Source: UBA6019 sp035535055
GTDB lineage: Bacteria; Chloroflexota; Dormibacteria; Dormibacterales; Dormibacteraceae
Assembly: GCA_035535055.1 (NCBI GenBank)
Contig: DATLQT010000060.1
Coordinates: 1 to 15,017 of the forward strand
Length of the DNA: 15,017 nt
Direction of reading: 5' to 3'
The translations under genes were made by a program, and so were the position numbers. Shown here piece after piece: positions 1 through 6,916 of the stretch. Position 1 is the first letter of the stretch. The number at the start of each line of letters is the position of its first letter. Under the pieces are notes generated by a model, which was not told the DNA's origin, ran no database searches, and saw only the letters and a list, made by a program, of their open reading frames with translations.

Positions 1-409
1 CGAAGGCGTAGAGGCGGCCGTCGCCCGAGCCGATGAAGAGGTTGTCGCCCGAGATCAGCGGTTGCCCGATCAGCGGGCCGAGCCCGGTCTGCTTCCAGAC
101 CACGCCGCCCTGCTCGGTGCTGAGCGCCTCCAGGGTGCCGCCCTCGGTGCCCGCGATCACCATGCCGTCGGCGACGACCGGTCCCCCGACGATGGGAGAC
201 CCGAGGTCAGCTGTCCAGGCGAGCTGGAGCCGGGCCGCCGAGGCCGGGGTCAGGGTGACGCCGAGGGGGTGGCCGTCACGGGCCGGGTCGCCGCGGAACA
301 TGGTCCAGGCCGGCGCGACGGGTCCCAGGACCGTGGCCGTCGACGCCGGCGCCCCGCCGCTGCAGGCTGAGAGCAGGAGCGCGACGGCGAAGAGCCGCCG
401 GCCCCTCAC
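1..409 (-). CDS. PQQ-type beta-propeller lipoprotein (5' part only)
   Basis: My own translation from a GTG at 409 gives 136 residues without a stop, running off the left window edge, so the C-terminal part is missing. Residues 1-16 form a lipoprotein signal: RGRR, a hydrophobic stretch, then the lipobox LSAC with Cys16 as the lipidation site. After a short linker comes the TMFRGDPARDG motif, which resembles the WxMFRxDxxRTG entry motif of PQQ-binding-like (BamB-like) beta-propellers. Two blade-like repeats follow (GGPVVADGMVIAGTEGGTLEAL and a second ending in GSGDGRLYAF). The start codon overlaps the stop of the upstream lipoprotein gene as GTGA, so translation is probably coupled. The protein should be anchored outside the membrane. 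The family includes scaffolds and true quinoprotein enzymes; nothing visible here decides between them. Confidence 0.8.
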   Translation of the reverse strand, partial: MRGRRLFAVALLLSACSGGAPASTATVLGPVAPAWTMFRGDPARDGHPLGVTLTPASAARLQLAWTADLGSPIVGGPVVADGMVIAGTEGGTLEALSTEQGGVVWKQTGLGPLIGQPLISGDNLFIGSGDGRLYAF

Positions 410-1188
410 CGGAGGATGACGCTGGAGAGGATCACCTTGAGGAGGGAGGCGTCGGAGGTCGGAGCCCGGTAGACGAAGCCGTAGGCCCGGCCGGGCGCCC
501 ACAGAAAGCTCAGGTCCATCTCCCAGCCGCCGGCGGTCAGCTTGTAGTAGCTCAGCAGCGGGCTCTGGCCGAAGACGTCGAGCGGGCCCTCCTGGTGGTC
601 GAGCTGGCCGGGCGCGGTCGGGACCGGCGGCAGCTGGGCGAGGGCGCCGGCCGTCTCCACGGTCAGCGTCTGGGTGGCGTCGGCCGAGGCGAAGACGCCG
701 ATCGTGGCGCCGCCCTTGAAGGTCCAGGTGACGGGGTAAAGGAGCGAGTAACCGAGGGTCGCGTCCTCGTGTTGCTGCATCGGGATGTCGGTCAATAGCG
801 TCGGGTCGCCGACCACCCAGCCGTCGATGTCGGGCGAGCTGTGGGCGTGGACGTGGAGCCAGCGGGTCCCGTTGATCACCTGGGTCGCGGAGACGTCGAG
901 CTGCGCCCCGGGCCGCAGGATGGTGACGACGGCGGCGGCCGGGTCGGGCGCCTGGTGAAGCCGCAGCCCCAAAGTCGCCAGCACCCAGTAGGAGGAGGCG
1001 GTGGCGGGCGAGGGGCTGACCGAGATGGCCGGGCTGGGCGAGTGGTGGGGCGCAGGCGCCTTGGCGGCGGGGCTGCCGAAGCCGCAGGCCCCGGCCACCA
1101 ACGCGACCAGGAGGACCGCCGCCGGGCGGGCTCGGCCGCATCGCTTAAACTGGAGGCCCCTTTGGGACGCCTTTGAGCCAGCGACCAC
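406..1188 (-). CDS. Lipoprotein with SH3b domain and PsbP/DUF1795-like domain
   Basis: This 260-residue protein starts at GTG 1188. Residues 19-35 (RARPAAVLLVALVAGAC) form a lipoprotein signal with Cys35 as the likely lipidation site. A Pro/Ser/Ala-rich linker spans about 38-66. Residues about 72-133 look like a bacterial SH3 domain: LGLRLHQAPDPAAAVVTILRPG corresponds to the LNVRxGPsxxxxVIxxLxxG pattern, followed by W110 and DGWV. Residues about 145-260 begin GYSLLYPVTW and end LLKVILSSVILR, which is the pattern of PsbP/DUF1795-like domains. Both assignments are by pattern. The first 27 residues before the hydrophobic core are long for a signal peptide, but I see no later start codon before the core. 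Its first 16 bases overlap the divergent glmU gene. It is the first gene of a pair with the beta-propeller lipoprotein. SH3b domains often bind cell-wall peptides; the ligand here is unknown. Confidence 0.72.
   Translation of the reverse strand: MVAGSKASQRGLQFKRCGRARPAAVLLVALVAGACGFGSPAAKAPAPHHSPSPAISVSPSPATASSYWVLATLGLRLHQAPDPAAAVVTILRPGAQLDVSATQVINGTRWLHVHAHSSPDIDGWVVGDPTLLTDIPMQQHEDATLGYSLLYPVTWTFKGGATIGVFASADATQTLTVETAGALAQLPPVPTAPGQLDHQEGPLDVFGQSPLLSYYKLTAGGWEMDLSFLWAPGRAYGFVYRAPTSDASLLKVILSSVILR
1146..1151 (+). promoter_or_regulatory. Candidate -10 box (TAAACT) for the glmU operon
   Basis: TAAACT interrupts an otherwise very GC-rich stretch 21 nt before the glmU TTG start. It is the only AT-rich hexamer close upstream of the long plus-strand gene train. 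GGAGG at 1152-1156 follows directly but is 16 nt from the TTG, which is far for a Shine-Dalgarno site. No -35 match was found. Confidence 0.35.
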
Positions 1189-2507
1189 TTACGGCTGTCA
1201 TCCTAGCCGCCGGCCTCGGCACCCGACTCCGCTCGCGTCGGCCCAAGGTCCTCCACCCGGTCGCCTACCGGCCCATGATCGACTTAGTCCTCGACGCCTG
1301 CCTCGAGGCGGGCGTGAAGCGGCCGGTCGCGGTTTTGAACCCCTCCCAGCCGGAGGTCGCCGGCCATCTCGGCGATCGCTGCCAGGTCGTCTTCCAGCAG
1401 CAGCCCAGGGGCACCGGCCACGCGCTCTCGATGGTGCCCAAGAGCCTGCTCTTGGGCGACGTCGTGGTCATCAACGCCGACGCTGCGCTGATCCGGCCGG
1501 AGACCATCCGCGCGCTGGTGGACCTCCACCGCGAGAGCGGCGCCAAGGTCACCATCTCCTCGGTCCAAGACCCCTCGCGCCGCGACGGCCGGATCCTTCG
1601 CGACGACGCCGGCGAGTTCCTGAGGATCGTCGAGGACAAAGACGCCACGGCCGAGCAGCGGCGGGGGAGCGAGATCAACGTCGGCCTCTACTGCTTCCGC
1701 TCCGAGGACCTGCAAGGGGCGCTCGCGGGCCTGAAGCCCCTCAACCGGGCGGGCGAGATCTACTTAACCGACGCCGTCGCCCGGCTGCGTCCGATCGCGA
1801 TCCTCGCCATCGACGACGCCGACGAGGCGCTGGGGATCAACGACCGCATCGAGCTGGCGCGGGCCGAAAGGGTGCTCCGGCGCCGGGTCCTGGAGCGCCT
1901 CATGCTGTCCGGCGTCACCGTCCGCGATCCCCAGAGCACCTGGGTCGCGCCGGGCGTCGAGGTCGGGACCGACACCGTCATCGAGCCCTTCTCGATCCTG
2001 CTGCCTGGCACCCGGATCGGCTCCGACTGCCAGATCGGCCCCCACGCCGACATCGGCGACTCCGAGATCGGCGACGGCTGCCGGGTCGAGCACTCCTGGC
2101 TGCGCGGCGTGAAGCTCGGCGATCGGACCGACTGCGGGCCCTTCGTCCGCCTCCGGCCCGGCACCTTTATCGCCGCCGACGTCCACGTCGGCAGCTTTGC
2201 CGAGATCAACCGGACCCGGATCGGGACCGGCAGCAAGGTGCCGCACCTCTCCTACCTCGGCGATGCGGTGATCGGCGAGAACGTCAACATCGGGGCCGGA
2301 ACCATCACCGCCAATTACGATGGGAGCGCGAAGAACGCCACCTCGATCGAGGACGGCGCCTTCGTCGGCGTCGCGACCATGCTCAGAGCGCCGGTCAGAG
2401 TTGGCCGGGGGAGCAGGACCGGGGCCGGCTCGATCGTGCTGCATGACGTGCCGCCCGGCGTGACGGTCGCCGGCTCACCCGCCAAGGAGATACGGAGGAA
2501 GGGATGA
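1173..2507 (+). CDS. glmU: Bifunctional UDP-GlcNAc pyrophosphorylase / GlcN-1-P acetyltransferase
   Basis: GlmU acetylates glucosamine-1-phosphate and then couples it to UTP, giving UDP-GlcNAc for peptidoglycan. Residues 6-28 hold the uridyltransferase loop (LAAGLGTRLRS then RPKVLH), followed by GTGHALSM, a metal-binding Asp103 in NADAAL, and Asn223 in GINDR. Residues about 245-430 are a left-handed beta-helix of hexapeptide repeats. Acetyltransferase-site residues equivalent to E. coli R333, H363, N377 and K392 are present as R328, H358, N372 and K387, but the K351 and S405 positions are N346 and V400. Length (444) is slightly below the usual ~456. The TTG at 1173 is the only start after the in-frame stop at 1146. 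The stop overlaps the prs ATG (ATGA), and the glmU-prs order is also found in Bacillus. Confidence 0.93.
   Translation: MSQRPLTAVILAAGLGTRLRSRRPKVLHPVAYRPMIDLVLDACLEAGVKRPVAVLNPSQPEVAGHLGDRCQVVFQQQPRGTGHALSMVPKSLLLGDVVVINADAALIRPETIRALVDLHRESGAKVTISSVQDPSRRDGRILRDDAGEFLRIVEDKDATAEQRRGSEINVGLYCFRSEDLQGALAGLKPLNRAGEIYLTDAVARLRPIAILAIDDADEALGINDRIELARAERVLRRRVLERLMLSGVTVRDPQSTWVAPGVEVGTDTVIEPFSILLPGTRIGSDCQIGPHADIGDSEIGDGCRVEHSWLRGVKLGDRTDCGPFVRLRPGTFIAADVHVGSFAEINRTRIGTGSKVPHLSYLGDAVIGENVNIGAGTITANYDGSAKNATSIEDGAFVGVATMLRAPVRVGRGSRTGAGSIVLHDVPPGVTVAGSPAKEIRRKG
1200..1205 (-). promoter_or_regulatory. Candidate -10 box (TAGGAT) for the SH3b lipoprotein gene
   Basis: On the minus strand TAGGAT lies 11 nt before the GTG at 1188, so an RNA starting about 7 nt downstream would have a leader of only a few bases. 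No clear -35 box is visible. The box lies inside the first codons of glmU. Confidence 0.3.
2494..2503 (+). promoter_or_regulatory. Ribosome-binding site of prs
   Basis: GGAGGAAGGG inside the last glmU codons lies directly before the prs ATG at 2504, with 5 nt between GGAGG and the ATG. It supports this start although it makes Prs longer at the N-terminus than usual. Confidence 0.6.
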
Positions 2508-3493
2508 TCGGCCGGATATCCACCGCCGTCGAGTACTCCAGCGAGGAATCGTCCCCCTGGGGGGCGCTGAAGCTGATCGCCGGCAACGCCAACCGCGAGC
2601 TGGCGCAGCGGATCTCGGAGGAGATCGGCGTGCCCCTGACCGACCCCCGGCTCACCCGCTACTCGGACGGGGAGATCGACGTCAAGATCGAGGGCTCGAT
2701 GCGCGGCCACGACGTCTTCGTCGTCCAGCCCACCTGCAACCCGGTGAACGAGAACCTGATGGAGCTCTTCATCATCCTCGACGCCCTCCGCCGGGCCTCG
2801 GCCGGGCGGGTGACGGCGGTGGTCCCCTACTACGGCTACGCCCGCAAGGAGCGCAAGTCGCAGCCGCGCGAGCCGATCACCGCCAAGCTGATCGCCAACG
2901 TCATCACCCTCGCCGGCGCCGACCGGCTGCTCCTGCTGGACCTCCACGCGGCGGCCATCGAGGGCTTTTTCGACGTCCCCACCGACCATTTGACCGCGCA
3001 GCACATCCTGGCCGCCCACATCCGCTCGCGCGGCCTCCAGCAGCTGACCGTGGTGGCTCCCGACGCCGGCGGCGCCAAGCGGGCCGAGGCCGTGGCCAGC
3101 CTCCTCGAGGCTCCGATCGTGTTCGGCTACAAGCGGCGCGACAGCGCCGACCAGTCGGAGGCTCTGGCCGTCGCCGGTGACGTCAGCGGGCGCGACTGCG
3201 TGGTGGTGGAGGACATGATCACGACCGGCGGCACCGCCGCGGCCATCGCGCACATGCTGCGCGACCACGGCGCCCACAAGGTGGTGTTCGCGGCCACCCA
3301 CGGGGTCCTCACCGGCGGCGCGCCGGACCGGCTCCGCAAGGCGCTGATCGACGAGGTCATCGTCACCGACTCGATCCCCATCCCGCCCGAGAAGCAGGGG
3401 CCGCCGATCACCGTGCTCTCGGTGGCGCCGCTGCTGGCCGAGGCGATCATCCGAGTCCACGAGAACCGGAGCGTCTCCGAGCTGTTTCGATAG
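2504..3493 (+). CDS. prs: Ribose-phosphate pyrophosphokinase (PRPP synthetase)
   Basis: This 329-residue enzyme makes PRPP from ribose-5-phosphate and ATP, feeding nucleotide, histidine and tryptophan synthesis. Class I features are clear: LIAGNANRELAQRI near the N-terminus, the ATP-binding stretch RKERKSQPREPITAKL from residue 114, the metal-binding DLHAAAIEGFF from D146, and KRRDSAD with the catalytic-loop lysine. The PRPP loop reads VVVEDMITTGGT (E236 to T244) where most class I enzymes have DDMIDTGGT. The protein carries about 20 extra residues before the usual start (near KLIAGNAN), but the strong ribosome-binding site and the ATGA overlap with glmU favour the ATG at 2504. Twelve bases separate its stop from the next gene. 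Confidence 0.93.
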   Translation: MIGRISTAVEYSSEESSPWGALKLIAGNANRELAQRISEEIGVPLTDPRLTRYSDGEIDVKIEGSMRGHDVFVVQPTCNPVNENLMELFIILDALRRASAGRVTAVVPYYGYARKERKSQPREPITAKLIANVITLAGADRLLLLDLHAAAIEGFFDVPTDHLTAQHILAAHIRSRGLQQLTVVAPDAGGAKRAEAVASLLEAPIVFGYKRRDSADQSEALAVAGDVSGRDCVVVEDMITTGGTAAAIAHMLRDHGAHKVVFAATHGVLTGGAPDRLRKALIDEVIVTDSIPIPPEKQGPPITVLSVAPLLAEAIIRVHENRSVSELFR

Positions 3494-3505
3494 GGGTGTA
3501 GCCAC

Positions 3506-4867
3506 TTGAGCGCCCAGAACTGGGCGGAGCTGACAGTCCTCGTCGTCTGCGTCGTCCTGGCGACGCTGGCCTCGGGGACCGAGACCGCCCTCACCTCCGT
3601 CAACCGGCTCCGGGTCCGCCACCTGGCCGAGGACGGCAGCCCCCGCGCCGCCATCCTCCAGCACCTCCAGCAGGACCCGCAGCGGTTCTTGGGGACGGTG
3701 CTGATCGTCAACACCTTCGCTCTGATCATCGCCTCGGCGGCGGCGACCCTGCTCGGCCTGAACCTGCTCGATCCCTACCTGCCGAGGGGCTTTGGAACGG
3801 CCGCCGACTTCGTGGTCAGCTTTGTGCTCTCGCTCTTCTTGTTGATCTTCGCCGAGATCACGCCCAAGAGCCTCGCCGTCCGCCACGCCGACCGGGTCGC
3901 GCTCCAGATGGCCCCGGTGGTGGATGGCCTGGCCACCTTTTTGAGCCCGGTGCTCTGGTTCGTCACCCTGGTCGCCCGGGCGATGGTCCCCGGCCGCGGC
4001 GGCATCCGGGCCTTCGTCACCGAGGCCGAGCTGATGACCCTGCTCAACGTCTCCGAGGAGCAGGGGCTGATCGAGGAGGAGGAGCGGGACATGATCCAGG
4101 GCATCGTCGAGATCGGCGACAAGCTGGTCCGCGAGGTGATGGTCCCCCGCACCGACATGGTCGCGGTGCCCAAGGACGCGACCCTGGAGCAGATCGCCGA
4201 CCTGATGGAAAAGCAGGGCCACACGCGGCTCCCGGTCTACGCCGCCGACTACGACCACATCATCGGGATGATCCACGCCAAGGACCTGCTGAAGCACTTC
4301 GCCAAGGGCGCCGGCGACTTCAAGCTGGAGCGGTTCCTGCGGCCCATCAACTCGACGCCGGAGCAAAAGAAGGTCGACGAGCTGCTCCACGACATGCGGC
4401 AGAAGAAGGCCCACATGATGGTCGTCATCGACGAGTACGGCGGCACCGCCGGGATCGTGACCCTGGAGGACGTGCTGGAGGAGATCGTCGGCGAGATCCG
4501 CGACGAGTACGACCTCGCCGAGAAGGAGCCCCTCGAGGTGCTCTCCACCAACGAGGCGCTGGTCGACGGCGGCTACTCGATGGACGAGCTCAACGACAGG
4601 CTCGACCTCGGCGTCGCCGAGAGCGACGAGTACGACTCGGTCGGCGGCTACCTCAACTCGGTGCTGGGCGCCATCCCCAAGGCGGGCGCGGTCTTCGACC
4701 AGCCCCCGATCCACTGGAAGGTGGAGACGATGAACGGCAACCGGGTGGTCCAGGTCCGGGTCGGAACCGACCTCCACTGGCCGCACGACGCGCTGCTCGA
4801 TGCCGGCATCAAGCCGCCCGACGACGAGCACGCCCGCGGGCCGGCGGTCGAGGACGAATACGCCTAG
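3506..4867 (+). CDS. CNNM/CorC-type membrane protein with CBS pair (HlyC/CorC family)
   Basis: This is a 453-residue membrane protein of the CNNM (DUF21) transporter family, whose members are linked to Mg2+/Co2+ export; older databases call them hemolysins. Hydrophobic segments lie at about 7-23, 64-87, 102-118 and 132-160, with ETALTS after the first and the family motif AEITPKS at 116-122. A CBS pair follows (about 210-335), opening with REVMVPRTDMVAV and including VVIDEYGGTAGIVTLEDVLEEIVGEI. The C-terminal CorC/HlyC domain covers about 345-430. The TTG start at 3506 has AGGGGTG 7 nt upstream and sits 12 nt after prs. In mycobacteria the homologous gene lies just before era and recO; here recO follows directly. 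The exact ion carried cannot be told from sequence. Confidence 0.9.
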   Translation: MSAQNWAELTVLVVCVVLATLASGTETALTSVNRLRVRHLAEDGSPRAAILQHLQQDPQRFLGTVLIVNTFALIIASAAATLLGLNLLDPYLPRGFGTAADFVVSFVLSLFLLIFAEITPKSLAVRHADRVALQMAPVVDGLATFLSPVLWFVTLVARAMVPGRGGIRAFVTEAELMTLLNVSEEQGLIEEEERDMIQGIVEIGDKLVREVMVPRTDMVAVPKDATLEQIADLMEKQGHTRLPVYAADYDHIIGMIHAKDLLKHFAKGAGDFKLERFLRPINSTPEQKKVDELLHDMRQKKAHMMVVIDEYGGTAGIVTLEDVLEEIVGEIRDEYDLAEKEPLEVLSTNEALVDGGYSMDELNDRLDLGVAESDEYDSVGGYLNSVLGAIPKAGAVFDQPPIHWKVETMNGNRVVQVRVGTDLHWPHDALLDAGIKPPDDEHARGPAVEDEYA

Positions 4868-5606
4868 CTCTTACCGGGAGGAGGCGGTCGTGCTCCGCAA
4901 GCTCGACTACGGCGAGTCGGACCGCATCTACACCCTGCTCACCAAAGAGCACGGCAAGGTCGGCGCCATCGCCCGCGGGGTTCGGAAGAGCACCAGCAAG
5001 CTCGCGTCGGCCCTCGAGGTCTACAGCCAGATCGATGTCCAGCTGGCCCAAGGGCGCAACCTCGACGTGATCGCCCAGGTCGAGCGCAAGCGCAAGCCGC
5101 GCGTCGACGCCGACATCGAGCGGACCGCGCGGGCGGCGCTGATCGCCGAGCTGGCCGAGCGGATGACCGAGGACCGCCACCCGGTCGAGGGCCTCTTCGA
5201 GCTGACCTGCTGGGCGCTCGACGAGCTGGCGGCCGAGAGCGAGCCCCGCCGGGCGGCGGCCTTCTTCCTCTCCGCGGCGCTGGAGCTGATGGGGTACGCG
5301 CCCCAGCTCACCACCTGCGCCGCCTGCGCCAGGCCGCTGGCGGAGACCGCCCACCCCTTCTCGGCGGCGTCCGGCGGCTTTATCGGCCCCGAGTGCGCCG
5401 ACCCCGCCGAGCGGGCCGTCTCGCCCGCCGCGATCAAGGTGCTGCGGGTGATGTTCGGTCGCGAGGTCGAGCTCTACCGACGGCTGAAGCTGTCGTCCGC
5501 GATCATGGACGAGGTTGATGACGTCCTCCAAGACCAGCTCGAGTACCACCTCGACAAGCAGCTCAAGTCGCTCCGCTTCCTGCGGCGCATGAGGACCGCC
5601 CTCTGA
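4800..5606 (+). CDS. recO: DNA repair protein RecO
   Basis: RecO works with RecR and RecF to load RecA onto SSB-covered gaps. The N-terminal OB-fold is recognisable: YREEAVVLRKLDYGESDRIY, then TLLTKEHGKVGAIARGVRK and the typical QLAQGRNLDVIAQV. A helical domain follows, then a zinc-site region with CAAC (C173, C176) and GPEC (C199). The fourth cysteine, expected at 196, is glycine. The start is uncertain. ATG 4800 overlaps the CNNM gene by 68 bases and adds about 25 residues unlike RecO. GTG 4890 has an excellent ribosome-binding site but removes the conserved YREEAV strand. No standard start lies between. I use 4800 because it keeps the whole conserved fold. The fold is certain; the first residue is not. 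Confidence 0.88.
   Translation: MPASSRPTTSTPAGRRSRTNTPSSYREEAVVLRKLDYGESDRIYTLLTKEHGKVGAIARGVRKSTSKLASALEVYSQIDVQLAQGRNLDVIAQVERKRKPRVDADIERTARAALIAELAERMTEDRHPVEGLFELTCWALDELAAESEPRRAAAFFLSAALELMGYAPQLTTCAACARPLAETAHPFSAASGGFIGPECADPAERAVSPAAIKVLRVMFGREVELYRRLKLSSAIMDEVDDVLQDQLEYHLDKQLKSLRFLRRMRTAL
4876..4884 (+). promoter_or_regulatory. Shine-Dalgarno-like GGGAGGAGG inside the 5' end of recO
   Basis: GGGAGGAGG lies 5 nt before a GTG at 4890 in the recO frame. It also encodes part of the conserved YREEAV peptide, so it may be a coincidence of the codons cgg-gag-gag or the real ribosome-binding site of a shorter RecO. Confidence 0.35.
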
Positions 5607-5626
5607 GCGTTCCCCAAGACCAGCTG

Positions 5627-6916
5627 ATGGAAAAGGTCGTGGCGCTCTGCAAGCGCCGCGGCTTCATCTTCCCGGCCGGCGAGATCTACGGCGGCGTGGC
5701 CGGGCTCTACGACTACGGGCCCTATGGCGTCCAGCTCAAGCGCAACCTGCGCGACCTCTGGTGGCGGCACATGGTCGAATTGCGCGACGACGTGGTGGGG
5801 CTCGAGTCGACCATCGTCATGCACCCGCAGACCTGGGTCGCCTCCGGCCACGTCGACAACTTCGTCGACCCCCTCCGCCAGTGCGAGGGCACCTGCAAGA
5901 AGCGCTGGCGGGCCGACCAGGTCGAGGGCGAGCGCTGCCCGCAGTGCGGCGGCCCGCTGGGCGCCACTCGCCAGTTCAACTTGATGTTCAAGACCCACCT
6001 CGGCCCGGTGGCCGACGACAGCTCGGTCGCCTACCTGCGGCCGGAGACCGCGCAGGGGATGTTCGTCGACTTCAAGTCGGTCCTCAACTCGATGCGGGTG
6101 CGGGTGCCCTTCGGGATCGCCCAGCAGGGCCGGGCCTTCAGAAACGAGATCACCCCCGGCAACTTCATCTTCCGCCTGCGCGAGTTCGAGCTGATGGAGG
6201 TGGAGTTCTTCGTCAAGCCGGGCGACGACGACCGCTGGTTCGAGTACTGGCGGACCGAGCGGATGCGCTGGTACGTCGAGGAGCTGGGCATCGCCGCCGG
6301 CCGCCTGCGCTTCCACGACCATCCCCCCGAGTCGCTCTCCCACTACTCCAAGCAGACGACCGACATCGAGTACCTGTTCCCCTTCGGCTGGGGCGAGCTG
6401 GAGGGCATCGCCGACCGCACCGACTTCGACCTCAAGACCCACCAGGAGCACTCCGGCCAGGACCTGAGCTACCTCGACCCGGAGACCAACGAGCGCTACC
6501 TGCCATGGGTCATCGAGCCCGCCGTCGGCGCCGACCGGATCCTCATCACGACCCTCCTCGACGCCTACGACGAGGACCAGGTGAAGGGCGAGACCCGGGT
6601 GGTCCTCCGGCTGCACCGGAACACGGCGCCGGTCCAGGTCGCCGTGATGCCGCTCAGCAAGAAGGAGGAGCTGATCGGGCCGGCGCGCGAGGTGCTGGCG
6701 CAGCTGCGTCCGCACTTCCGGGTCGAATACGACCAGACCGGGGGCAACATCGGCAAGCGCTACCGGCGGCAGGACGAGATCGGCACCCCCTTCTGCGTCA
6801 CCATCGACTTCGAGACCGGCACCGACCACTCCGTCACCATCCGGGAGCGGGACTCGATGGAGCAGGTGCGGGTGCCGCTCGCCGAGCTTGTCGACACCCT
6901 TCGGGCGCGCTTCTAG
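5627..6916 (+). CDS. glyS: Glycyl-tRNA synthetase, single-chain (dimeric) type
   Basis: This class II aminoacyl-tRNA synthetase (429 residues) is of the single-chain alpha2 type, not the separate GlyQ/GlyS subunits of E. coli. The N-terminus reads LCKRRGFIFPAGEIYGG then YDYGPYGVQLK. A cysteine cluster C86-x3-C90-x13-C104-x2-C107 could bind zinc. Motif 2 is at 169-174 (RAFRNE), followed by FELMEVEFF. Motif 3 has GADR at 301-304, preceded by LPWVIEPAV. The anticodon-binding domain covers about 335-429 (APVQVAVMPLSKKEEL, then DQTGGNIGKRYRRQDEIGTP). ATG 5627 has no strong ribosome-binding site. A CTG at 5603 overlapping the recO stop, with GAGGA 7 nt upstream, would add LSVPQDQL; ATG is kept as the safer choice. 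The gene lies 20 nt after recO. Confidence 0.93.
   Translation: MEKVVALCKRRGFIFPAGEIYGGVAGLYDYGPYGVQLKRNLRDLWWRHMVELRDDVVGLESTIVMHPQTWVASGHVDNFVDPLRQCEGTCKKRWRADQVEGERCPQCGGPLGATRQFNLMFKTHLGPVADDSSVAYLRPETAQGMFVDFKSVLNSMRVRVPFGIAQQGRAFRNEITPGNFIFRLREFELMEVEFFVKPGDDDRWFEYWRTERMRWYVEELGIAAGRLRFHDHPPESLSHYSKQTTDIEYLFPFGWGELEGIADRTDFDLKTHQEHSGQDLSYLDPETNERYLPWVIEPAVGADRILITTLLDAYDEDQVKGETRVVLRLHRNTAPVQVAVMPLSKKEELIGPAREVLAQLRPHFRVEYDQTGGNIGKRYRRQDEIGTPFCVTIDFETGTDHSVTIRERDSMEQVRVPLAELVDTLRARF

Noticed and set aside
33..419. Plus-strand open frames at the left edge
   Set aside because: The minus strand encodes a convincing lipoprotein signal and beta-propeller repeats here, so these are shadows.
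2315..4831. Very long minus-strand open frame (838 codons) opposite glmU, prs and the CNNM gene
   Set aside because: It is rich in repeated Asp, Val, Leu, Gly and His with no recognisable domain, and lies opposite three clear conserved genes. Such frames arise from the third-position GC bias of the opposite strand.
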